From contig JAYKKM010000339.1 of the NCBI GenBank assembly GCA_035772405.1, positions 2,040,001 to 2,104,000 of the forward strand: DNA of 64,000 nucleotides, read 5' to 3'. A model generated the notes under the pieces. It was not told the DNA's origin. It searched no databases and saw only the letters and a list, made by a program, of their open reading frames with translations. Source of the stretch: Chrysogorgia sp. JL179-B06 (taxonomy: Eukaryota > Cnidaria > Anthozoa > Scleralcyonacea > Chrysogorgiidae). The position numbers and the translations under genes are program-made. Shown here in pieces: positions 1 through 12,000 of the stretch (its first letter is position 1; each line of letters opens with the position of its first letter).

Positions 1-83
1 GGAAGGAAGGAAGGAAGGAAGGAAGGAAGGAAGGAAGGAAGGAAGGAAGGAAGGAAGGAAGGAAGGAAGGAAGGAAGGAAGGA
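1..83. repeat. (GGAA)n microsatellite
   Basis: Pure GGAA tetranucleotide tract running from the window edge. It starts just past the last visible exon of the minus-strand mucin-like gene, so it is either that gene's 3' UTR or its next intron. Confidence 0.95.
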
Positions 84-89
84 CACTAC

Positions 90-3000
90 TTACTCTGTGT
101 ACTCTTCAATTTCACTTTTAGGAACTGTAGTTTTTGAAACTTCAGAAATACTCCAGCCAACTTGGACATACCCTACAATGATAATGATTTTGATTGCTGT
201 TATAATTATGATCGGAGTTATGATCGATAGTAATGATAATAAATTATAATTCATCGAAATATTACCTGAATTTAACGCTGGCAGCCATTTCTTGGCATAC
301 GATATACTGTTCCTAACTCGATATCCAAGCATAGCACTGACACCCTCCTGGGAAATATTCGGGAAATTAAACACACCCCTGGAAGTGTTAGTGTACATGG
401 AACTATGTATAACAGAGGAACCCATAGCTAAAGAAAAGAGAAGAAACATTTAGCTACCTGAACTAAGATGATGAGTGAAGGTTACATATGTACAACCTGT
501 AACCTTCTGATGACTAGTGAGATGCTCTAAATACTGAGCTACATGAATTATGATGATGAATGAAGGTTACATATGTATACAACCTGTAACCTTCTGGTAA
601 CTAGTGAGATGCTCTAACTACTGAGCTACATGGACTAAGATGATGAGTGAAGGTTACATATATGTACAACCTGTAACCTTCTGATGACTAGTGAGATGCT
701 CTAACTATTGAGCTACATGGACTAAGATGATGAGTGGAAGTTACATATGTGTACAACCTGTAACCTTCTGACCAAGTAATTTTTTTCTCACCGAGTTGAT
801 CCGTAACGATGACAACCGACTCGTTGACTGGCAAGCTCTCCACCAGTCTTCGTTCAATATTGTTTGCAATCCTCTTAGCAAGCCCCTCTCCCAAATCTGC
901 CATGTTGGTAGGATGATCATTGATATACTGATGGAAAATAAAATAAAGAACCAGTTAAAACAAAAAATAGGTCCGCAATGCCCATGTACAGCGTCTTCTA
1001 GAATCTATTTCAGAATCATTCTCAAAATTTTTCAGAATTATCAGAATTATCAGAATTAAATTTAATAATTTTTCAGAATTATCAGAATTTTTCAGAATCA
1101 GAATTTTTCAGCATTTATTTTCAGAATTAATTTTGAGACGAACGATTATGATTTATTTAAATAAGTATAATTATGATTTATTTAGAATCGATCACGCAGG
1201 ATTATAAAGTTGTCCTATTTATTCCAGCCAGTCATGTTCTCACGTTTGGGGATTTTACATATTCGTAATATTTGGGTCTTCCTGAGCAATATCATAATAT
1301 ATCTTGTCAGCCAAAAATTTCATCTTCATGGACTTTATTGCTGTTAAAGTTATCGGATGTGATGTCACAAGAGGCATTTTTGTGGCAAGTAACAAAAGAA
1401 AACTGGTTTGGAATGTCTCTTGTGACATCACATCCGATAACTTTAACAGTGAAAAACTCCATGAAGATGAAATTTTCGGCTGACAAGATATTTTATGATT
1501 TTGCTCAGGAAGACTCAAATATTACGAATATGTAAAATCTTCAAACGTGAGATACAGTAGGCACTTTACGCGTTCTCGACTATTCAGTTTATCACTATTA
1601 GCTGAACGGAAAATCCGAAGGTGGTTACGAATTAAGGCCCTCGGCTCATGGGCCCCGGTGCGGCGCAGACGAATGAACGAATGAATTTAACCAACACTGA
1701 AAATGTTAACTGGCACGCGTCCGTCGAAAACGTTGCTCGCTCACCTTGCTTGTCCTTTTATTACAGCTAACGAACAGTTGTAAATCTTCCAGTATTTTCT
1801 ATATAAACAAAACAAAGAAATCAGTTCGCGCCTAAAATTTTAATCATTATCTTTTTTCATGTTTAAGGAGGGGAGAAATCTTTGTCCTAGTGAGTTCAGA
1901 AATCCTAATTTGCATTCAATTTATATATTAGAATCAATGTGATTTGTTCAGATACAGGTTAATGCTGCAAGTGTAAAACTTTTCAATTATCAGCACTGAC
2001 ACTAGAGCTATGTAAGGAACTAGAATGAGGCAGAAAGCTACACTGCGAAACGTTTTAGAGGGGAAATGTAATTTTTCATAAATTTTTCCTATTAAGCCAC
2101 CTTAATGCCCTAGGAATTTGTCGAAGGTTTTCCCGTAATTTAGAACATAAACTATGTCCAGAAATTTGGGACAGTCAGCGGAATAATCCGTTGGCTCAAA
2201 TTTTGCTTATACTTGGGGCTCCTGGACATTCGGTGGCCCTGGTTCAATGAACCGCCTGAACCGCCTATTGTTACGCTACTGACTATGAAGCCGGAATTAG
2301 CGCGTGGCAGCCATATTGGAGTGACCACCGTCCAATATGGCCGCCACGCGCTAATTCCAGCTTCATAGTTACTATTATGTAGCCGTAGTTTGTGTTCTAT
2401 ATTATGGGAAAACCTTGGAGAACTGATTCATTTTAGCATCTTAAAAGATCACAGACAGATAGTCTCTGTCGCCTATAGTAAAACTATATAACGTGGTCCC
2501 AACAAGATGGCCGCCACGCGTTACTTCCAGCTTTATAGTTACTATTATGGAGTCGTAGTTTGTGTTCTATATTACAAAAAAACCTTCGACAACTGATTCA
2601 TTTTAGCATCTTAAAAGATCAAAGACAGATAGTCTCTGTCGCCTATAGTAAAACTATATAACGTGGTCCCAACAAGATGGCCGACACGAGCTACTTCCGG
2701 CTACTTCATTTTCTGAACAATAGTTGCTTGATCGCGTCTTTACTTAGAGGTCACTGGATACATATAACTGAAGAAAAGTTTTCGTGATTGAGGCCATATA
2801 ATAAAACTGTTCGCATACAGGCTAGGACTTGAGCTGTTCTTATTTCACTCATATAAAAATCGCCCTAATATGATTTCTACAGAGAAAGAAAAGCAAGTCT
2901 TGTAGCATTACCTTGGCACATATCTCATCTGCGCAAAGCTTAATAGATTCAGCACTTGGATTTGCTGCACCAAGGCAAGGGCTGGGAGTGGTTGGCTCTG

Positions 3001-6000
3001 AAGAGGAAAGAAATGAAAGGAAAATATTATAATAAATAATAAACATCCGACAATAAAATGATGATAGAAAGTTAGAAACAGAAAGAACAAGTCAATTCAA
3101 ATTTGGTATATCCAGTGAACATATCAAAAACTTATGTCATATAAACGAGGTACCAGCATGTTTTACCCGTTAGCTTAGCCGCTGTAGCTCACAAACCTCT
3201 GACTACTTTGCGATATATACTGACTAACATGAAAGACAAAGAACAGCCTCACGAAAGACAAGGTGCAGTTTACAAGATCAAATGCGCCAACTGCCAGGAC
3301 ACTTATATTGGTGAAACCGGCAGAAACCTAAAAATCAGACTAGCTGAACACAAACGAGATACTGGAAACGGGGACAGGACTAATCACATAGCAGAACAGG
3401 ACTCGGCGGAATGGATCGCCTTCCACACAAACAACAAACAGTGACTTATATTAGAAAGTTGGTATACCAACTTCGAACATAAATCACTTAACAGATTAAC
3501 AATTACCAACACCATACAAATAGACCTAACCGATAAACAATACACCCGCGCTTAACGCATAACGCAACACCCACTCACATTGATTATGACACAAACAACC
3601 GATCCTTCATCTGATTATCATAGTGAAAATGTCAAATATTAAGATTAATATACCCTATAGCTTACCTGGTGTTGTTGGAGGAGTTGTGGTACCAGTGGTA
3701 GGAGTAGTAGCCGTGCCAGAGTTGGTACCACCACCAGAATTGCCCCCCACGCCAGGAGCGGCACTTGCGTTTGGAATGGTACTAGTGCTAGACGAAGTGG
3801 CATTTATGATAGGAGTGGCATCTGGGACATTGGCGGCGGAAACTGCGACAGACGTGTCACCAGTGACAGGAGTGGCAGCTGGGGTGACTGTGGTACTAGC
3901 GACAACAGCGTCACCAGTGGTAGGGGTGGTAGCCGTGACGGGAGTGGCATCTGGGACACCGGGGGTAACTGTGGTACCATTAGCATCAGTGATAACAGTG
4001 GCGGGAGAAGCACCAATGGAAACGGTAGATACCTGGAACAAAGAAATATAAATTTCGTAATGTAATAGACTTTTAAAACGAGAAGTCAACTGAATTCACA
4101 CAAAGGACACCATATTTTACATCTCTTTGAAACTACTATCATGAAACAGTTATGGCACTATTTATTTATTTATTTAAAAATCTTTATACACGGTAACCGC
4201 ATCAATCCAAAAAGGATTGTTATTCATGGGGCCGTGTTAACACTTACATGTAATTAATATATGATAAAAATATTAGATATGATAAAAAATATATATATGT
4301 ACATGTCTTATATAAATTTGCTGTTATTTACAATTAAAATTAATTATTTAAAAAGCTAAAAGTTTAAATATGTGTAAAAAAATTTTAAGGTAGGGTATTC
4401 CACATTATGGCACCTCTATACCCACATGTCCGTTTTAGGGAATTAGTTTTTGGTTTGGGTAAATATAACTTGTTATTATTACTCCTTAAGTCGTAACAAT
4501 CACGATCCGACAATTTAAATAAGTGACTTAAATTTGAATTTGAACTATGTTCACCATCATGCAACGGGCTCACGCTGTGACGTCATCCTTATACGAGATG
4601 ACACCACGCGGTTTCGGGTGAGGCTATTCTGCACTCAGTTGATGTAGTGACGTCATATCGACAAATCGCCGGAAAATGTGGGTAAACAGTATAGATAATT
4701 CAAGAAGATGGCGCATGCCAGAAGAGTAAGGAGTTATTCTTCATCTTCCAATATTCTCAGGAGTGCTAGTGGCGATGTTTTGATTACTTGGATTGTGTTG
4801 TTTTAATGTTTTTAGTGGCGCAGCGCTGCTACTGAGCCTGCTCCTGTCACTCAGACGGAAATAGAAAATAGTATACTGTATACATATGCCATAAATATTA
4901 ACTATACTTTGAGATGCTGCACTCAGTTGACGTATTATTCATTATCTTGATTCAATCATAATTGGGTCATGGGTGGAGAAACCTGTTCATTATACAGTCG
5001 TCAAGTTCACAGAGTAGCCATACACTGTAGGGAGGGACACACATCGATAAAACCGACAAAACAATTGCTCCTCTTTTCCCACATTTTTTAGTCTTTTGTT
5101 CACAAGTTCAAGCACCGTATTCATTTTGAATTAAAATTCGCGGGGAATGTTATATTTCGCGCAATGCGAACATAGACCGAGCATTTTCCGACGAACTTCG
5201 TGAATTGTTGGTATGACGTCACTTCCTGTTTCACCACCAAGTCTCGCTTTCGTGTTAAATTTTCTCTTAACCCACAACCGAGGCTCGGTGGTCAAAAGGG
5301 ACAATAACAATAGTTTGTAATGTCGACTGCGCATCAAAATGACGCGTTCTGCGTCGGGATAAAACTTATTTCAATTCATAACATCGGGCTAAAACCACAA
5401 TAGACATTTGCATTTCTATTTACACTTGCAAATTCGTTATACTGAATTCCCCAGCCTGATGTTATGAATTAAAATAAGTTTTATCCCGACGCAGAACGCG
5501 TTATTTTGATGCGCAGTCGACATTTATCATTTATAGACCCGGAGCGAGGGGGATTCGGCAAAATATTAACCTCAGGGGCTTGCCCCGAGGGAAATATCAT
5601 CGCTGAGGGTAATATTTTGCCGAATCCCCCGAGCGGAGGGTCTATAAATGATATATTATACCGAAAAAATAGGCCACAGAAAAAATAGAAATACATTTTG
5701 TACCGTCTTTCTTTTTGGCGTTAGCAAAAAACTTCGCCAGACTTTTGTCGAGCATTTTTTTATCTGCGAGTCCTTCGACATCCCCGACTGCGTCTGAAAA
5801 TGTTTTTAGAGCATTTTTTGTTGCCTTTATTGTATTTTTTGCGTGTCTGCCGTCTAATATACGTGCAATTTCTTCGTCTTCTGACTCAATATTTGACAGG
5901 TTGTCTTCACTCTCGGCCATTTTAAGAGATCATGAAATTTTCCCGCCATTTTCACGCATTGAGTCGTGCGTGTTGTCTCGCGTGGTCTACGCGAATAATG

Positions 6001-9000
6001 TTCCACCCCATGTTCCCCGGAGTGGGAACATGGGGTGGAACATTGTCAAAAGGAACGCAGGCTCGCTAAGTTATGACGTAAGGCGTGATATCGCGATTAA
6101 TTTCCTGCTCACGTGGCACAAACTGAGCTTTCTGATTGGACAATTTGAAGTACGAACTGGCTTATAGCATGATGTCATGTCTTTCCGCCAACGAAAAGAA
6201 CGAACACACGATGACCCTTGTATTTCTATTAAGTCCTCCAGCCGTGTAACAAGACGTACAAATTGATCAAATGAATTTGTTTTAAATATCCCTAAAGTGA
6301 ATAGCGTAACTTTTCAGAACAGTTTCTATTGTAGAACCCCTAGGATATTCTACCCCTACCATCTGCGAGATGTTAACCTTTCTATTGCAGGTCAATTCAA
6401 ATCTGAACTGTTAAAGGGATATGGCAATATAAATTAACTTTGTCTCATTTGAAAGAACTCGTAAAATGGTATAAGAAGACCTTTTACAATTTTTCTGTAT
6501 CTTTCTTGGTTTTTGAAATATTTCAGATAATTATGACAAAAGACAGTCTACAATCCGCCATCTTGTTGTAATATTTGACCGAATTAACTAGGAAATTGGT
6601 GACGTCACAAGCAGGGTAAACCTGACGAAACTACTCCATAGGTGACCGAATTTCCGCGGAAGGCTTTTTAAAATGTTGTGGGCCAATAGAAAATGGAAAT
6701 AGTGCAACATAATCGAGTTTCTGGCTCATAATGTCGTAAGGTTGGCAAGATAAAAATTTCACTTTACCCTACTTATATGACGTCACATGCATATCGAAAA
6801 TAATTCCAAGATGGCGGACAGCACGCTGTCTTTCGTCAAATTATTTCGAAAACCAAAAAAGATAAGGGAAAATTGTAAAATGTCTTGTTATACCATTTCA
6901 CGAGTTCTTTCAAATGAGACAAAGTTAATTTATATTGCCATATCCCTTTAAAACATTATCATTATACAACCGAACACGTGTACGATGTCGAAATTACTCA
7001 AATTTTAAAAACCGTATGTGTAAAATGTCACCTGTGTCGTCCATTGTCTAGTCTTCTTGTTAAAATGTGCTGTTAGTTTATGTTTTTTATCTTAGGGACC
7101 CCTTAATGGAGCGATAAGCTCTGTGGGGTTTCCCTGCTACTCAATGTGGCAAAGCTTGTAAATAAATAAATAATAAATAAATGTCTACACACACCTGGCT
7201 CAGCGGTAATGCGGTAGAATTTGTCCCGTTCCTCACATTTCTCGCTAAAAACAAAATAAAATCAACATTAGCTTCCCAACTAGTTTTTCCATTCTGTTTC
7301 TTTTAAATAAAGAAGTTTCATTTTATTAAAAAACCTATCAATTATACATATAATTCTAAACCTAATTTACAACTCAATTAAAAGATTAAAAATTAAAAAG
7401 TATCTATGTAAATAGTCCATTGTAAAAGTATCTAAAAAATTTCTGCTGCATTAGCATTTACATTAAAATCATCTTCGAAGTCATTAACTTTCTTAAAGGG
7501 CCTTCTAGATCCCCTGACACAAATGTTCACCGATCTTAAAATCTCAAAAGATAAACGTGTTCTAAGCCATGAGATGACTGCGTGGTAAGGTTCCCCGTCC
7601 TTTTGTGTAAGCTTATCAGCAAGGTGCTTCAGAAACATTTGGCATTCTATTCCCATACCACCGTTGGTACCAAAAACTAATGGCGTAAACGTCCCCATTT
7701 CGACATCTAGTACTCGTTGTTGATATTTTCTCTTCTTCTCGTTCTCGTGCTCTTTAAAGATGGTAGTCGTAGGTTTGTTCTGGTTACACTTGGAGTTGAC
7801 GTGCGTTATTCTAACATCAAAAAATGCTGTCACTCCTCGTTGCCAGAAGCCTCCTGCCTTTATGTCTAGTCTTGCCTCCGGACTAGTGATAGCGGTTCTG
7901 TGGCGGAATTGTTCGTTATCCAGCGGTTGAAGACAAGGCTCTGATTCCACATTCTTACATACCTTGCCTGTAAGTAATGTTAGAAAATCTCGAATACCGT
8001 CGTGCCTCTGGGCTACAAACCCACCCTTCTTACACGAAAGGGCGTGGTTGATTGTGAATCTCTCCCCACATGCACAGAAGCTTGGTAAATCCTGCAGAGG
8101 TATGTTGTACCGCAATCGTAGAGAGTCTCTGAATTCTTGTTTATTCATGGCTAGGCCTTGCTCTTCAAGGGGTATGGCGTTCAGCCACGAGCTCGCTCCC
8201 TTGTCTCTCGACTGGTTTACTAAACGCAAAAGCTCATTTGACAGGGAAGAGTCAATAGTCTCCATTCTTGCTTTGACGGAAGCCGTTTTGAGTGACTGGT
8301 GGTAAACTTTACGATCTTCTGTAGATACCTCGCCTTTCGTCTTGAAGGGCCTTTGTGTGACGATGGCTTGAACATGCGAAGTTGTTATAGATGTTGATGC
8401 AGCATACTGCTGTGGGGCGTCTATTCTCAAGTCTGATATACCAAGGCCGCCTTGCGCTGGTGTCAAAATTGCCTATTGCCTGAAATTGTCTATCAGATCC
8501 GGGTTTGGCTATTTTACATATTTGTGATCTTTGGAATTTCTTGAGAAGAATCGTAAAATATCTTGTCGTGCGAAAATTTCATCTTAATACCCTTTTACCC
8601 CTGCTAAAGTGATTTACTATTCACAGGAAATGACGTCAAAGCAGATACACTCAAAAACATTGCACATTGATTCAGCAGTGAAATACAATGAAAGTTTGGG
8701 AATTGAGCGAATTTTGACTAAACAGGTGTGTTTAAAGTTCAGAGCCAAACTTTCTTTGTATTTCATTGTTGAATTAGTGTGCAATGACTTCGCGTGTCCC
8801 TGCTTTGACGTCATTACCTGTGAATAGTAAATCAACTTTAGCAGGGGAAAAAGGCATGAAGATGAAATTTTCTAACGACAAGATATATTACATTTCTTCA
8901 GCTTGGTAGAACCCAAATATTATAAATATGTAAAAGTTTGTCCTATTTATTACAGCCAGAGGCTCATGTTTTAAGCGTTCGACCATTCAGTTTATCACTC

Positions 9001-12000
9001 TGAACGGAAAACCCAACAGATAATGTAATTTTGTAATGTATTGATACCTTTGTACGTAACGACCACTTGGAAAGCAATAGCTTACGTTTATTATCCAACT
9101 TTGGTCCCAAATAACACACGATAGATGATTCCTTTGAGTTCAAACAACACAACAGATGAGTATAAATATCTAGAACGTTATTTGGACTTTAAAAAACCGG
9201 TTTCAAACCGGTTTTTTCCCGCTCTTTTTTTCCGTGGTAATTTTGAAAACCTTTGGGCTTTGTTTGGCAAAAATTGCAATGAAAAAATTAGGCAGTGCTT
9301 CCAAATTGCACTGGTAATGCATTCCAGTTGAGTTTTACAGCGGTAACAGACTAGATAACGGTTAGATGATCACTGATATAAATAATTTTAAATTGAAGAG
9401 ATGATTTAACATGTATAAGTGTCCTGACCGTGTCTCAATAGCACGGTGGTCACGCCGATTCGGAGATCTCGGGTTCGATTCCCGGTTGAGGCAGTCAGAT
9501 TTTAGTAATTTTTTTAAAAGTAATCAACAGTGTCTTGAACTGAATAGTGAATAATCCTTGATCTTACTGACAACCAGTGAAGAATAGGGACTCAGACATC
9601 AAAATGACGTGTTCTGCATCGGGATAAAACTTATTTATTCATAACATCAGGCTAAAACTGCACAATAGACATTTGAAATTTCTATTTACACTTGCAAATT
9701 CGTTACACTGAATTCCCCAGCGTGATGTTAAGAATTGAAATAGTTTTATCCTTATTAAATGGCCTGTTGTATTTATACAGTGTGTATAAAAGAAACTGAA
9801 CCCTTAGAAAACGGTCTTATACTCCTGGGAAATTAAAAACACGGTCTTAATACACCTGGGAAATTAAGATAGCGCTCCGTCGAGATGACGTCAGCATCGA
9901 TGTTTGTCCGCTTTTACCGATAATTCTTGCGGCCATAACAAAAGAAAATAGCTCATTTGCAATCATTTGTGAGTCAAATTTGGTTTGTCTGTCCGCTTTT
10001 TGAGCTATTAATAGCAGCCAGACTCTACGCAATTCGAGTTTAAATTGACTGGTCACGTGGCACAAATCTAGCTCTTTGATTGGAAATTTATAGTTGAGGT
10101 ATAATATTGTAATATATTATGTTAATGTTAAAACAAATCACTTTAATATTAAAACCGAGTTCTAAATATAAATTTTTCATGAATATTTAACAGCAACATT
10201 ACCCGAAATTTCTTTCAAAACGTGCCCGATTGCCGCAATTGCCCACCCCCGCCAATTTTATCTTCTAGTCTAATATCTCTCACTCAATCACTTGCAGGTT
10301 CACTACAGTATGCTCATACGCGAGAGATAATATCAACAATGGAAGATACAACAGCACTGTCATGTATCTCCCACTGCCATGGTGATTATCTCCGCACTGC
10401 CAATGTCGACGGCAAGGCTGCCAATCCGGTATATTGCTAAACACGGATAAGCGGAAGCAATTTCTTCCGTATGAAGCGTCGAGAAATAGCGCCCGACATT
10501 CAGCACTTTGTACCTTATCACTCTTTTAGGTGAACGGAATACCCCAACAGTGGTTCCGAGGGCCTACGATTGAAGGTCATTATCCGAGAAGACCCGAAAG
10601 TTGCTGATAGGGGAAAAACGGTGTTTACTGACTGTGTATTTCTATGCACACAGTGTCATTTTAATTTTAATATTTCTATTCATACATGCAGTGTCATTAT
10701 TAATACAGTGTCATTTTAAGGAGCTACGCGGCAAAGCTTGATGAAGATACTAAGCTAGCGAAATCTGAACTTGACTAACACTTGGAATGCAAAAAAAGAC
10801 AGAATACACGGCTGCTTGAAAATAAATTCTATTTTTCGGACTACAGTACTGTATTTTTTGACTTGTCACGTCTTGACAAACGTGGTTCGAGTTATCGAGG
10901 GTAAAATTATATAGAAAATGACCTGAAGGGAAACGAAAATTATTTTGGTAGTACACCAACTTTTATAGTATTTGATTTGTATTTCTATACACTACCTACA
11001 CAGCACAACACTTTGATCTTCTCCACATTATTTTGGTAGTACACCAACCTTTTAAAGTATTTGATTTGTATTTCTACACTACCTACACAGCACAACACTT
11101 TGATCTCCTTCACATTATTTTGGTGGTACACTAACCTTTTATAGTATTTAATTTGTATTTCTACACTACCTACACAGCACAACACTTTGATCTCCTTCAC
11201 AATTATTTTAGTAGTACACCAACCTTTTATAGTATTTGATTTGTATTTCTACACTACCTACACAGCACAACACTTTGATCTCCTCCACATTATTTTAGTA
11301 GTACACCAACCTTTTATAGTATTTGATTTGTATTTCTACACTACCTACACAGCACAACACTTTGATCTCCTCCACATTATTTTAGTAGTACACCAACCTT
11401 TTATAGTATTTGATTTGTATTTCTACACTACCTACACAGCACAACACTTTGATCTCCTTCACATTATTTTGGTAGTACACCAACCTTTTATAGTATTTGA
11501 TTTGTATTTCTACACTACCTACACAGCACAACACTTTGATCTCCTTCACATTATTTCGGTAGTACACCAACCTTTTATAGTATTTGATTTGTATTTCTAC
11601 ACTACCTACACAGCACAACACTTTGATCTCCTTCACATTATTTTGGTATTACACCAACCTTTTAGTATTTAATTTGTATTTCTACACTACCTACACAGTA
11701 CAACACTTTGATCTCCTTCACATTATTTTGGTAGTACACCAACCTTTTATAGTATTTGATTTGTATTTCTACACTACCTACACAGTACAACACTTTGATC
11801 TCCTTCACATTATTTTGGTAGTACACCAACCTTTTATAGTATTTGATTTGTATTTCTACACTACCTATACAGTACAACACTTTGATCTCCTCCACCGATT
11901 ATTTTGGTAGCACACCAACCTTTTATAGTATTTGATTTGTATTTCTACACTACCTACACAGCACAACACTTTGATCTCCTTCACATTATTTTGGTAGTAC

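Noticed and set aside
1272..1518. Short ORFs with SCQPKISSSW and VMSQEAF motifs on both strands, seen at six places
   Set aside because: They are translations of the palindromic family A MITE; identical peptides on opposite strands reflect the inverted arms.
3623..4051. Plus-strand Val/Pro-rich ORF
   Set aside because: Shadow of the mucin-like exon 3666-4032, which has proper splice borders on the minus strand.
9432..9493. Functional tRNA gene
   Set aside because: The anticodon arm is too short for a working tRNA although acceptor and T arms pair.
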